Shown here in pieces: positions 18,736 through 28,405 of a DNA stretch of 64,000 nt. A program made the translations under genes and the position numbers. How positions within the stretch are numbered: the first letter of the stretch is position 1; each line of letters starts with the position of its first letter. The notes beneath the pieces are model-generated. The model did no database searches. It was not told the DNA's origin and saw only the letters and a program-made list of their open reading frames with translations. The stretch is from G963668345 sp965248205. GTDB lineage: Bacteria > Acidobacteriota > Terriglobia > Bryobacterales > UBA6623. The DNA lies in the NCBI GenBank assembly GCA_965248205.1, contig CBDFIS010000006.1, positions 4,464,001-4,528,000 of the forward strand, written 5' to 3'.

Positions 18736-19004
18736 TCATCATTTTATCGCAGCGGTAGCGTTTCCCGGCTGGGCGGGCCGGTCGGTTAGGCCCACATTCT
18801 GGCTCCTAAAATAGGCCGTGCCGTGAGACCCGAAGACGCGGCGCACTTATTCTTGCGTGGCGTGTCGCCATTCGTTGCGACATCACGTTGAACCACCGTA
18901 GTCCCGTAGCGCGGGGCTGGTGCCGTTTCCAGACCCGCGGCTTTTCGCCCTTCGCCAGGACGATAGCGCTCGCTGAGACCTGTTTGGTTCCGGCTTGTCC
19001 GGAT

Positions 19005-19901
19005 CTACAGATCCTCGCCGGTGATCGTGTAGTAGGCTTCGATGTACTTCTCGGAGGTGTTGGCCACCACTTCCGGCGGCAGCTCGGGCGCGGGTGGTGT
19101 CTTGTCCCAGTCGACCGATTCCAGGTAGTCGCGGACGTACTGCTTGTCGTAGGAAACCTGCGGCCGGCCGGGCTGGTAAAGCTCCAGAGGCCAATAGCGT
19201 GAAGAATCGGGCGTCAGCACTTCGTCTCCCAGCACGATTTCGCCGTCGCGCTTGCCGAACTCGAACTTCGTGTCAGCCAGCACGAGACCTTCCTGAAGGG
19301 CTCGCTGCGAAGCTCGCGAATAGATATCCAATGTCAGGTCGCGCAGCTTCTCGCACAATTCCTCGCCTATCAGCTCGGAAGCCTCTTCGAAGCTGATGTT
19401 GATGTCGTGGCCGCTTTCGGCTTTCGTGGCGGGGGTGAAAACGGGCTCCGGCAACAAACCGCTCTCCCGGATACCAGGAGGCAACTTGACACCACATACT
19501 GATCCCGTGGCTTGATAATCCTTCCACCCCGATCCCGATAAGTAACCGCGGGCGACGCATTCAATCGGCACCATATCAAGGGCCGTGACCAGCATCGATC
19601 GATGCTCGAGCTGATCGCGGTAGTTGGGCAGCGGATCCGGGTAGCGATCGACATCAGCCGTCACGAAGTGAGTGGGGACGACGTCTTTGAGAAAGTCGAA
19701 CCAAAAGATCGAGAGCTTGGTTAGCACCTCGCCCTTGCGAGGAATGCCGTTCGGCAGGATGACGTCGAAGGCGGAAATCCGGTCAGTGGCAACAATCAGA
19801 AGCTGCTCGCCGACTCGGTAGATATCCCGAACCTTCCCACGGGCCACCTGTTCGCAACCGGGGAGGTCGGTCGTAAGCAATACGGAAGAGTTGTCTGTCA
19901 T
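19005..19901 (-). CDS. purC: SAICAR synthetase
   Basis: 298 residues. Phosphoribosylaminoimidazole-succinocarboxamide synthase joins aspartate to CAIR with ATP in purine synthesis. Seen: GKVRDIYRVGEQLLIVATDRISAFDVILPNGIPRKGEVL, IECVARGYLSGSGWKDYQATGSVCG, the EEASELIGEELCEKLRDLTLDIYSRAS helix, LADTKFEFGK and DEVLTPDSSRYWPLELYQPG with YDKQYVRDYL. This is the longer, eukaryotic-like PurC type. It reads away from the htrA gene; no other pur genes are nearby. Confidence 0.97.
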   Translation of the reverse strand: MTDNSSVLLTTDLPGCEQVARGKVRDIYRVGEQLLIVATDRISAFDVILPNGIPRKGEVLTKLSIFWFDFLKDVVPTHFVTADVDRYPDPLPNYRDQLEHRSMLVTALDMVPIECVARGYLSGSGWKDYQATGSVCGVKLPPGIRESGLLPEPVFTPATKAESGHDINISFEEASELIGEELCEKLRDLTLDIYSRASQRALQEGLVLADTKFEFGKRDGEIVLGDEVLTPDSSRYWPLELYQPGRPQVSYDKQYVRDYLESVDWDKTPPAPELPPEVVANTSEKYIEAYYTITGEDL

Positions 19902-20093
19902 CTTCGGGAGGTCTTTCTTGGAAGGCTACGCGCGGTTACTTCAAGCTGCTGATGATATCGAGCCTTTGCCTCCAAGATCAACTTACGGGAATTCCTGCTG
20001 TCGCTTTCGTATCGGCCGATTCCGGTCGTTGCGTTTCTGCAGCCGGCGGGCGTACACTTACAGCCGCACTAGGCCGGAGGGTCCATCGCTGCT

Positions 20094-21581
20094 ATGTCTG
20101 ACGGTACTCGATCCATAATGTGGACGAAGTTGGCCCGATCTAGGAGGCCCGACGCAGGACCCACTCGTATCGCGATAGCACTCATCGTGACGGCCCACGT
20201 TCTTTGTTCCCAGACAGCCTCCCGACCGCAACCCGACGCTGGAAACTCCCCTGCCAACCTCCACGAACTGAGTGATTGGTTCGAGGCCCTGGCCGAGCAC
20301 GTGAGTCCGGCAGTAGTCCAGGTTGTCTCCTCCGGGTTTGCTCCGGTGCGCGGAGAAGCGCCAGCTTCTGTCGTGGTCTCCAAGCGCCGTAGCACCGGTT
20401 CAGGAGTGATTGTAGATCCCAACGGCTACATCGTTAGCAATGCTCATGTCATCGTCGGAGCGCGACGCGTGCAAGTGCTCTTGGCATCGCGCACTAAGCC
20501 TCTTCCGGGCCGGCGGTCTATCCTAAGGCCGCGCCCCAAGCTTCGTGAGGCCAAGATCGTCGGACTCGATGCTGAGACGGACCTCGCCGTGCTGAAAATC
20601 GAGGCCCAGGATTTGCCGTTCGTTCCGTTCGGGGACTCGGATGATTTGCGGCCCGGCCAACTCGTCTTCGCGTTTGGCAGCCCTTTGGGGCTTGAGAACT
20701 CCGTGACGATGGGTGTAGTGAGCTCGGTGGCTCGACAATTGCAGGCCGGCGACCCGATGATATACATCCAGACAGACACGGCCATCAACCCAGGAAATAG
20801 CGGCGGTCCCCTGGTCAACGCTGACGGCCAGATCGTAGGCATTAATACCTTGATTTTTTCCCAGTCCGGCGGCAGCGAAGGGATCGGGTTTGCCGCGCCC
20901 AGCAACATCGTCCGAACCGTTTTCGACCAGATTCAAGAGCACGGGCGGGTCAGGCGCGGGGAAATCGGCGTCCATGTTCAGACGATTACCCCCGAGTTGG
21001 CGGCCGGCCTCGGGCTGCCCCGAGACTGGGGCGCGGTTCTTGCCGATGTGAAGCCGGGAGGGCCGGGTCATATTGGCGGGCTCAGGGTGGGAGACATTGT
21101 TTTGACGCTTGACGGCAAAACCATGGAGAACGGCCGCCAGTTCAACGTAAACGTCTACCAGCGCTCGATCGGGGACGTTGTCGAAATCAAAGTCCTGCGC
21201 CGATCCGAAGAGATCACTGTCCGCGTGACGGTTCTGGAGCGCGAGGGCGATCCGGAGCAGTTGGCCCGCATGGTCAGCGGGCAGCAAAACGCGATCGCCC
21301 GGCTCGGGATTCTCGGCATCAGCCTGAACCCGACGGTTGCCGAGATCATGCCGCCGCTAAGGCGGTCGACAGGGGTCGTCGTCGCGGGGAGGCTGGCGGA
21401 TGGCCCCCATTGGAGTTCGCTCTTTCAACCCGGTGATGTAATCTATCGCGTAAACCAGAAGCCTACCACCGGCTTGCGGGAGCTGCTCGCCGTGCTGGCT
21501 GAACTCAAGGAGAAGACACCGGTCGTTGTTCAAATTGAGCGGCTCGGCAAACTGATGTTCGTCACCTTCGAACTGGAATAG
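20094..21581 (+). CDS. htrA: HtrA/DegP-type serine protease with two PDZ domains
   Basis: About 495 residues with a hydrophobic N-terminus (TRIAIALIVTAHVLCSQ) for export. The trypsin-like triad is complete: His in SNAHVIVG, Asp in DAETDLAVLKIE and Ser in INPGNSGGPLVN. PDZ 1 starts near IGVHVQTITPELAAGLGLPRDWGAVL. A second, more diverged PDZ follows near ARLGILGISLNPTVAEIMPPL with GVVVAGRLADGPHWSSLFQPGDVIYRVNQK. The protein degrades or refolds damaged periplasmic proteins. A basic insert in the protease loop (RTKPLPGRRSILRPRPKLRE) is longer than usual. An earlier start is not possible without entering the purC leader. Confidence 0.93.
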   Translation: MSDGTRSIMWTKLARSRRPDAGPTRIAIALIVTAHVLCSQTASRPQPDAGNSPANLHELSDWFEALAEHVSPAVVQVVSSGFAPVRGEAPASVVVSKRRSTGSGVIVDPNGYIVSNAHVIVGARRVQVLLASRTKPLPGRRSILRPRPKLREAKIVGLDAETDLAVLKIEAQDLPFVPFGDSDDLRPGQLVFAFGSPLGLENSVTMGVVSSVARQLQAGDPMIYIQTDTAINPGNSGGPLVNADGQIVGINTLIFSQSGGSEGIGFAAPSNIVRTVFDQIQEHGRVRRGEIGVHVQTITPELAAGLGLPRDWGAVLADVKPGGPGHIGGLRVGDIVLTLDGKTMENGRQFNVNVYQRSIGDVVEIKVLRRSEEITVRVTVLEREGDPEQLARMVSGQQNAIARLGILGISLNPTVAEIMPPLRRSTGVVVAGRLADGPHWSSLFQPGDVIYRVNQKPTTGLRELLAVLAELKEKTPVVVQIERLGKLMFVTFELE

Positions 21582-21751
21582 CGCGGCGTTCCGTTCGCAC
21601 TCCGACGATCAGCGCTTGATATGCCTGACGCAATGCCTGTCGAGTGCCGAGACCACTGCTTGAACCGGTGCTCTTCAGGCCGCTTCCATCTCGCCCACCC
21701 GTTGCTGATCAGACGGGGGAGGCTCCTGCCCGGCGAGTAGAATGTGAGCCA

Positions 21752-23323
21752 ATGGGGGAGCCCGCCGAGCCCGGCCAAACTACTGGTGTGCTGAAATCCT
21801 TGACAGCCGGAGAACGATCCTGGCTCCTCGCAATTCTACTGGCCGGCCTCCTGCTTCGCGTCACGGGGATCGGCTGGGGGCTGCCGCCGGCGACGCCTGA
21901 AACGGCCGCTTCCGGGTTCCGTGGGACTTACGCGTTCGACGAAGTTAGCGTCCTCTATGGTCTGGCGCGGACCGACCCCGCCAACTTGGACTTCGATCCC
22001 AAGCTTTACCGCTGGGGCACTTTGCATCTGGAGCTGGTCCTGCTCGTGCTGGAAGGAGCGCAAGCGGTCGGTGTATTCGAAGAACCCTGGCAAAGGGCCT
22101 TCGGGCGGATGATCCCCGGCGAGTTTGAGAAGGTATACGTCGTAGCGCGGCTCGTCTCGGTAGCCGCCGACCTGGCGACCGTCTTGTTGACTTTCTTGCT
22201 GGCCGCGATGCTCTGCGGCAGGCAAGCCGGACTTTGGGCTGCCGCGTTGGTGGCCTTGTCGCCTGGACACCTTCTTCAGGCGGCTCAAATCCGAGTGGAT
22301 GTCACGGAGACGACGTTCGTCACCCTGACCGCCGTGCTGGGGCTGCGGTTGCTCGCAAGCGACCGGCGCAGGCTATGGCTAGGATTCGGAATCGCCGCGG
22401 GACTCGCCATAGCAGCCAAGTACTCCTCGGCTCCGATGGTTCTGGGTGCGGCCGCAGTCGCCTTGTGGCCCCATCGATTCGCCTGGTCGAGAGCACGCTG
22501 GTGGCTGCTCGGTGTCTTGGCGGGATTCCTGGCGGGTGAGCCGTTCATCCTCACGAACTTCCGTGAGGTGGTCGACCAAATGAGTAAGATCGTTCAGGCG
22601 AGCCGCCAGGCCATTCCTGAGCACTACTACATCTCCAAACCCGCCCTGCTCGGCCAACATTTGGCCGCCCTTGCCCGGTTTTCATTAGGGATCCCGGCGG
22701 CGCTGCTGGCTGGGTGGGGGTTCTGGCTTCTGGCACGCCGCCGCTCGCTAGCGGGTTGGATGGTATCCGTGATGTTTGCGGCAGGCCTCGTCACGCTGCT
22801 TCCCCAGAACTGGCCGTTGCTGCGATATCAGCTGCCCCTCGTCCCGCTGTGCGCCGCGGCCGCGGCTGTTGCACTCGACAGCCTTCGGCCGCGATGGCGG
22901 TGGATTGCGGGACTCCTGGCTGTCGGTGTCGCGCTAGCGGCATCGGCGACCCAGCTGCAATTCATGTTGTCCCCGCACCCGCTGAATCTCGCGCTGGCGG
23001 AGGTCCCCAAGAAGGTCCCGCGGGGCCAAACCATAGCGCGAATTATGCGGGCGTTCCCCCCGCTCGATGAATCGGCCTACCCGATGGGACCGAACCCTTT
23101 CCTAGACGATCTTGCCCAAACCTACCCCCCCTGGGTCCTCACCGCCGATCTTCTGGTGGGCGACTATCCCCATCAAAACAAGAATCTGTTCGAAACGCGC
23201 TACGAAAAGGTCGCTGTCTTCCGCAGCCCCGTGCTCTTTCCTTGGGCGACCCTGGGGGAAACCGGTGCACCGCATGATTGGAGATACACCCACCCCACCA
23301 CGATTCTTTACAAGTTGCGGTGA
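21752..23323 (+). CDS. GT39-type membrane glycosyltransferase
   Basis: About 523 residues. The ATG at 21752 is chosen because the preceding in-frame residues are basic and proline-rich and unlike the family start. There are about ten hydrophobic segments. The first loop carries TYAFDEVSVLYGLARTDP, the position of the acidic catalytic residues in dolichyl- or polyprenyl-phosphate-sugar transferases (PMT/ArnT family). It is first of three consecutive membrane glycosyltransferases on this strand, so a role in polysaccharide or protein glycosylation is likely. Donor and acceptor cannot be read from the sequence. Confidence 0.75.
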   Translation: MGEPAEPGQTTGVLKSLTAGERSWLLAILLAGLLLRVTGIGWGLPPATPETAASGFRGTYAFDEVSVLYGLARTDPANLDFDPKLYRWGTLHLELVLLVLEGAQAVGVFEEPWQRAFGRMIPGEFEKVYVVARLVSVAADLATVLLTFLLAAMLCGRQAGLWAAALVALSPGHLLQAAQIRVDVTETTFVTLTAVLGLRLLASDRRRLWLGFGIAAGLAIAAKYSSAPMVLGAAAVALWPHRFAWSRARWWLLGVLAGFLAGEPFILTNFREVVDQMSKIVQASRQAIPEHYYISKPALLGQHLAALARFSLGIPAALLAGWGFWLLARRRSLAGWMVSVMFAAGLVTLLPQNWPLLRYQLPLVPLCAAAAAVALDSLRPRWRWIAGLLAVGVALAASATQLQFMLSPHPLNLALAEVPKKVPRGQTIARIMRAFPPLDESAYPMGPNPFLDDLAQTYPPWVLTADLLVGDYPHQNKNLFETRYEKVAVFRSPVLFPWATLGETGAPHDWRYTHPTTILYKLR

Positions 23324-23451
23324 CCCTTGTTCAATCCACACGAAAACCCTCTGCCTTGAGCTACAGTAGGCGGAGCCGTAGCAACTAGAAAGCTGTTCCA
23401 GACGAGACTGCTGATTGTCCTAGCATCGTGGCGTACGCTTTCAGCGTGCCG

Positions 23452-23473
23452 TGTCGGGCTTTCGAGCCCGACA
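23452..23473 (+). repeat. Perfect hairpin between glycosyltransferase genes
   Basis: TGTCGGGCT, TTCG, AGCCCGACA forms a 9-bp stem with a TTCG loop. There is no T-run after it, so a classic intrinsic terminator is unlikely. It may be an interspersed palindrome or an mRNA-stabilising stem. Confidence 0.7.
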
Positions 23474-23556
23474 TTTCCGAATATATAGGGAACTCGTGTC
23501 CAGGACAGTCCGCTGCGACCCGAAGCAGCCCGTCCGGACGACACAGTACGCCGACC

Positions 23557-25107
23557 ATGAGCCAACCCGCTCCAGCCGCTGACCCTAATCCAGAACCGCT
23601 CGACACAGGGGGTGGATTCCGCCGGTACCACGCCGTGTCCGTATTCCTACTGGGTCTCGGCCTCCGCTTGTGGCTTATCCATGCCTATCCCGTCGTTTTC
23701 GGGGGCGACAGCATCATGCGGCTGGCCAACCACGACCGCATCCTGCTCGCGTACCAGCTGCCGCTCCTGCAGTTAGGCGTTCACTACATTTCGCTGATCT
23801 CGGAAGACCCGCTAGGGATCCGATACTTGATGGCTCTCATCGGTGCCTCCGCCGGCCTCGGCTTCTACCTCATGACTAAGGAGCTGCTGGGACCCAACGC
23901 TGCCTTCTACACGGCCCTCATCTTTGTCACAAATCCGTTTGTGCTCGCCTACTCGATCGTTCCCTACCAGGAAATCCTGATGCTCGGCGGTCTTTTCTTC
24001 GGCTTCTACTTCTTCTTCAAAGACAACTGGTTGGCTGCGAGCCTGTTCTTGGGCCTTGCCTGCTTGACCCGCTACGAAGCTTGGGCCGCATGCCCGGTGT
24101 TTGTGCTGGCGTTCGCCGTCAAACGAGGTACGAGGGCGAGAGACTTTCTCAAGGGATCGTTACTTTTCGGGTGGGCGCCGCTCGGATGGCTCATCTGGAG
24201 TGTAGCCGCCGGGCCTAGCGGGTCTTTTTTGCTGGATACCAACGTGAGCGTGGAGCGCCTCTTCCGCTACCTCTACCTCGGTTGGATCACTCTAAAGAAC
24301 ACGGCCGTCCCTTTTCTCATACTAGCTGCCGTAGGCTTCTGGCGCTTCTGGAAACAGGGGATGCTTCGCGCCGCACGATACAGGATGCTCGCCGGGTTCT
24401 TAGCCCTGTTCTTGATTGCCCTTCTGTTTTCCGCGCACGGTGAACGTGATCAACCGGATCGCTTTGTGACCGCCCGCGAGGCGCATCTACTTCTCGCGGC
24501 GGTAACGGTTATGGCCGGCCTCGGACTCAGCCGCCTCCGACGCTTCCGGGGCATCGTGCTCGCTTTCGGTCTCGCAATCAGCCTTTTCATGGCCGACCGC
24601 TTCGTAAACCGCGAAACGTCCGATCCACGTCTGAAGCTCTGCTACGAACTCTCTCAGTACCTCGACCAAACCGTTTCCGGCTCCGAGAAGGTCGTGCTGC
24701 TTGCTAAACCCATCGCCCCGCCATTGCTGAGCCGATACCTCGACAAGAGCGAAGAGCTTGGTGGAGTAATCGGTCGCCGCAAAGCGGCTCTGGCGCTTGC
24801 CAGTCTAGACACTTCCCCACCTGACTACCAGCGGACGCTCGTTCACTCCCGCCTGGGCAAAGACCGCTTGCGATCCCTCGCAACTTTGCGACTCCCCGAA
24901 GAAGACAGTCGCCTGTTGGCAGGCAAAACTGGCCACGAGGGAGAGCTTCACCCGGAAGTCGCTCCCCCAGACTGGATTGTCGTCTGGAGCGATTTCGAGC
25001 CGACGAATTCCGAGGAGGCCCGCTTCGGGGAACTAGCAGCGGCGCGGCAACCGGTAGAAACCCTTCAAGAGGGTTCCCTCTCAGCTCGAATCTATAAAAC
25101 CAAGTAG
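23557..25107 (+). CDS. GT39-type membrane glycosyltransferase
   Basis: About 516 residues from the ATG at 23557, chosen because the longer frame upstream contains the hairpin at 23452-23473. Multi-pass: helices near YHAVSVFLLGLGLRLWLIHAY, SIVPYQEILMLGGLFFGFYFFF and FLALFLIALLF. The first loop GGDSIMRLANHDRILL is where the acidic active-site residues of this superfamily lie. The arginine-rich loop FSAHGERDQPDRFVTAREAHLLLAAV may bind polyprenyl phosphate. The C-terminal 150 residues are soluble and likely periplasmic. It is the middle gene of three similar proteins. Confidence 0.75.
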   Translation: MSQPAPAADPNPEPLDTGGGFRRYHAVSVFLLGLGLRLWLIHAYPVVFGGDSIMRLANHDRILLAYQLPLLQLGVHYISLISEDPLGIRYLMALIGASAGLGFYLMTKELLGPNAAFYTALIFVTNPFVLAYSIVPYQEILMLGGLFFGFYFFFKDNWLAASLFLGLACLTRYEAWAACPVFVLAFAVKRGTRARDFLKGSLLFGWAPLGWLIWSVAAGPSGSFLLDTNVSVERLFRYLYLGWITLKNTAVPFLILAAVGFWRFWKQGMLRAARYRMLAGFLALFLIALLFSAHGERDQPDRFVTAREAHLLLAAVTVMAGLGLSRLRRFRGIVLAFGLAISLFMADRFVNRETSDPRLKLCYELSQYLDQTVSGSEKVVLLAKPIAPPLLSRYLDKSEELGGVIGRRKAALALASLDTSPPDYQRTLVHSRLGKDRLRSLATLRLPEEDSRLLAGKTGHEGELHPEVAPPDWIVVWSDFEPTNSEEARFGELAAARQPVETLQEGSLSARIYKTK

Positions 25108-25554
25108 CACAGCCGGCGTCCCAGCCCGCGCTTCTGACCGCGGAGGAAGCAAAGCCCGCCGTTGGGGATGTGCCCACTCTGGAATTCATGCAGCGTGTAA
25201 CCTGTAGTTCAGGTGATAGTTCAGATGAAAACCCCCGTTCTGCTCGGGGTCGGCTCCGCGATCGCGTTGACGCTGATGCTTGCTCTCGTAGTAAACGTGC
25301 GCTCGCAAACGACGGGTAGCCTGAGCGACTTCGCCGCTTTCTATGCCGGTGCGCGGTCACTGGCAACGGGCGACCTCTATGACACCGAACAGCTTCATCA
25401 ACTCGAACTCGAACATGCCGGCAAGTATTCGCCGGGACACGGTTACGTTCGCCCGCCATTTCACGCGGTCTTGATTTGGCCCCTCAGCCGACTTCCCTAT
25501 CGCTCAGCGCACCTGTTGTGGAACCTCGTCCTTGCCGCTTCTATTGTCGGATTC

Positions 25555-26883
25555 CAGTGCTGTCCGGGGAAAGTCGCGCCATCGGACGGTAAGTCTCGAC
25601 CGTTCAATGTCTTATGGCCTGTTTTGCCCGGGAACGATTTGAAATCCCGAGGCCGCAAATGGTCGCCTGAACGGAGCATCCGGACGCGGCACAATGAGGG
25701 ATGAACCTTGGCCGTACGGTTTTCTCCCAACTGATCGAGCACCTACCGAGCAAAGAGTTTCAGAAATGTGTATCGCGCTACCGCGGCGATTCCTATCTGA
25801 AAAGTTTCTCCTGCTGGGATCAGTTTCTTGCGATGGCATTCGCCCAGCTGACCTATCGGGCAAGCCTCCGCGACATCGAGACGTGCCTGCGTTCGATGCA
25901 CGGCAAACTCTACCACATGGGATTCCGCGGCAGGGTAGCGCGCTCGACACTGGCCGACGCGAACGAGTCGCGCGACTGGCGGATCTACGCGGACTTCGCG
26001 CAGGTCTTGATTGGCATGGCACGGCCGTTATATGCCCACGACCCGATCGGTGTGGACTTGGACCAGACTCTGTACGCTCTCGACTCGACAACAATCGACC
26101 TCTGCCTGTCGCTGTTTCCGTGGGCGAGATTCCGCAAGCAAAAAGCCGCCGTGAAGATGCACACGCTGCTGGATCTGCACGGCAATATTCCCACGTTCAT
26201 CCGCATTACTGGAGGCAAAGTGCACGACATCAACATCCTCGACGAGATCGGCCCGGAGGCCGGCGCGTTCTACGTCATGGATCGGGCCTACGTCGATTTC
26301 GAACGCCTCTTCGTGTTCACTCTCTGCTCGTCGTTCTTCGTCGTGCGAACCAAGAAGAACATCTTGCTCCAACGGCGCTACTCGCATCCCGTCGACAAAT
26401 CCACGGGCTTGCGCTCGGATCAGACCGTCATACTGGCTGCCATCGAATCGGCCCAAGCCTATCCCGACCCGTTGCGGAGGGTCAGTTACTTCGACGCCCG
26501 GACGAACAAGCGGCTGAAGTTTCTGACCAACAACTTCGCGCTCCCGGCGCTGACCATCGCCCACATCTACAAGTCGCGTTGGCAGATTGAGTTGTTCTTC
26601 AAGTGGATCAAGCAACATCTGCGAATCAACTCGTTTTACGGCACCAGCGAGAACGCCGTCAAGACGCAGATCTGGATCGCTGTCTCGATTTACGTGCTCA
26701 TCGCCATCGTCCGGAAACGCCTCGGGCTGGAAGCGAGTCTTTACCAGATTCTACAGATTCTCAGCGTTACGCAATTCGAAAAAATGCCCCTTTTACAGGC
26801 ACTCCAGCCATCCGACTCCCCAAACGAATCCCCCTATGACCCCAACCAATTGATTCTATTCGACTTTTAACCGGACAGCAGTG
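25555..26883 (+). mobile_element. IS4-family insertion sequence, complete (1329 bp)
   Basis: Ends read cagtgctgtccgg (left) and, as reverse complement, cactgctgtccgg (right); the match continues imperfectly toward aaagtcg. The flanks carry the direct repeat gtcggattc (25546-25554 and 26884-26892), a 9-bp target duplication. One intact transposase lies inside. It sits within the third glycosyltransferase gene. Confidence 0.95.
25701..26870 (+). CDS. IS4-family transposase (DUF4372 plus DDE)
   Basis: 389 residues, full length. The N-terminal DUF4372-type domain reads FSQLIEHLPSKEFQKCVSRY, SFSCWDQFLAMAFAQL and LRDIETCLRSM. DDE residues: D128 in ALDSTTIDL, D194 in VMDRAYVDF and E297 in the YREK-type signature YKSRWQIELFFKWIK. 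It makes the cut-and-paste cleavages at the IS ends. No frameshift or stop was seen, so the element is probably still active or was until recently. Confidence 0.96.
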   Translation: MNLGRTVFSQLIEHLPSKEFQKCVSRYRGDSYLKSFSCWDQFLAMAFAQLTYRASLRDIETCLRSMHGKLYHMGFRGRVARSTLADANESRDWRIYADFAQVLIGMARPLYAHDPIGVDLDQTLYALDSTTIDLCLSLFPWARFRKQKAAVKMHTLLDLHGNIPTFIRITGGKVHDINILDEIGPEAGAFYVMDRAYVDFERLFVFTLCSSFFVVRTKKNILLQRRYSHPVDKSTGLRSDQTVILAAIESAQAYPDPLRRVSYFDARTNKRLKFLTNNFALPALTIAHIYKSRWQIELFFKWIKQHLRINSFYGTSENAVKTQIWIAVSIYVLIAIVRKRLGLEASLYQILQILSVTQFEKMPLLQALQPSDSPNESPYDPNQLILFDF

Positions 26884-27865
26884 GTCGGATTCATTGCCCT
26901 TTGGCGCCCCCCTGATTTTTGGCAGACATTACTCTTCACCTGCTTGTGTTTCCCCGCCTTTGCTGCGTTCATCAATGGACAAGATGTTCCCCTAATCCTG
27001 CTCTGGTTGGCGGTCTCCATGAAGTTACAAGCCAAACAGAAGCCTTTCGCGGCTGGAGTAATATTCAGTTTGTGTGCGATTAAGTTTCAGCTCTTCGTGC
27101 TTACCCCCGTGCTGCTCGTCGCGCAAGGTAGCTGGCGCTTCACACGGGGCCTGCTCGCGGGCGGGGCTGTCCTAGCGGCGGTTTCATTCTTAGCGGCTGG
27201 GTGGTCATGGCCTCAGCAGATGTACGCGGCGGCGACAACAGCCGAGTTTTCCCCAAACCCTGGACTGATGCCCAACCTGCATGGCGCGCTCAGCTCTCTC
27301 CCTTTTGGCTCATGGCTGGAAATCCTTGTCGGCTTGTCCGTAGTCGCTGCGGTTTGGATAGTAGCTCGTCGCATGAGTTTCTCCTATGCCCTGGCCTGCA
27401 GTCTCGCGGGAGGATTGCTGATCAGCTATCACGCCTATCTGCCGGACTACGCCCTTTTGCTGCCCGCCTGCCTGACGGTTTTCGTGACCACCGAAATGCT
27501 CCTGCTGCGCGGGCTGGCGCTGTTTCTGCTCGTGCCGCCGGCTCATTTGCTCGCTAGTGTGGGGTATCCGACGTCCCTCCCTGTCGTCGCAGCCATCCTG
27601 TTGCTCGTTTACTTGATGGCTTACGAAGCCTGGCGCAAGGGTCGGGACAGCAAACCAGCTTAGCTAGCCAAAGGCTGCGCCCGGACTGCACCCTTGCTAT
27701 CCCACAGTGCCGTGCACTGAGGCTCCAGTGTCACCGAACGGTCCAGCGTTTAGGCTGCTCGAAAGAGCTGAATCCGCCCCCGTCCCCCGGGGCCCGCATC
27801 AGCGGAAAATCTGAGAATAAGCTCAAAGGAACCTCGCTCTCCCCCGTATCTAACTATGAGAACCT

Positions 27866-28405
27866 ATGGCGACAGCCGCACAGGCCGCTACCGGGATACT
27901 CGTGAATCAATCCGCGGATGAGTTCGAAGACCTGTTTCACCGGTACTGGCAACGCGGCTTTCACTTCGCGCTGCAGACTGTCGGGAACCGGGAAGACGCC
28001 ATTGACCTCGCTCAAGAGGCCTTCCTTCGGGTCCACCGGCACTGGGGTCAAAAGGACTCCGACCGGCCGTTCGCGCCGTGGTTTTTCAAGATTCTTCGCA
28101 ACCTAGCGATCGATCGACTCAGAAGGCGGGCTTCAAGACCGGAGTCACAGTCACAGGAAGTTCCGGAAACCGATCCCGGGCCGGGACCCGAAGTGCTGGC
28201 CGAGAAGAGCGAGATAAAGGCCCGAGTCTGGCAGGCGATCGGTCGACTGCCCGAGCCCCAGCGTGAGGTTCTGATCCTCAGGGATATCCACGGATTCTCC
28301 TACAAGGAAATTGCGGAAATCGGCGGGACTTCAGTCAGCACCGTAACCTCACGGCTTCACAGCGCTCGCGAGACCCTACGGCGAAAACTGGGAGATTGTT
28401 TGTGA
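27866..28405 (+). CDS. ECF sigma factor
   Basis: 179 residues. Region 2 reads FEDLFHRYWQRGFHFALQTVGNREDAIDLAQEAFLRVHRHW, region 2.4 includes FAPWFFKILRNLAIDRLRRR, and region 4 is IGRLPEPQREVLILRDIHGFSYKEIAEIGGTSVSTVTSRLHSARETLRRKL. It recruits RNA polymerase to alternative promoters. Its stop overlaps the start of an anti-sigma gene (TGATG), the standard arrangement for paired control. Its regulon cannot be read from this window; membership in a SigW/RpoE-like group is an inference from layout. Confidence 0.95.
   Translation: MATAAQAATGILVNQSADEFEDLFHRYWQRGFHFALQTVGNREDAIDLAQEAFLRVHRHWGQKDSDRPFAPWFFKILRNLAIDRLRRRASRPESQSQEVPETDPGPGPEVLAEKSEIKARVWQAIGRLPEPQREVLILRDIHGFSYKEIAEIGGTSVSTVTSRLHSARETLRRKLGDCL

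Larger units (their letters stand above)
25225..27663 (+). pseudogene. DUF2029/GT87-like glycosyltransferase split by an IS4-family element
   Basis: The 5' part (25225-25554) reads KTPVLLGVGSAIALTLMLAL, FAAFYAGARSLATGDLY and YVRPPFHAVLIWPLSRLPYR, the signature of the DUF2029 (GT87) family, and ends at LAASIVGF. The 3' part resumes at 26893 with IALWRPPDFWQTLLF and runs to 27663. Removing the IS (25555-26883) and one copy of the 9-bp duplication gtcggattc joins the frames exactly into about 366 residues. The gene was intact before insertion; as it stands it makes only a truncated product. It is last of three membrane glycosyltransferases. Confidence 0.9.

Noticed and set aside
23452..23473. 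Intrinsic terminator
   Set aside because: The stem is good but no T-run follows on either strand; listed only as a hairpin.
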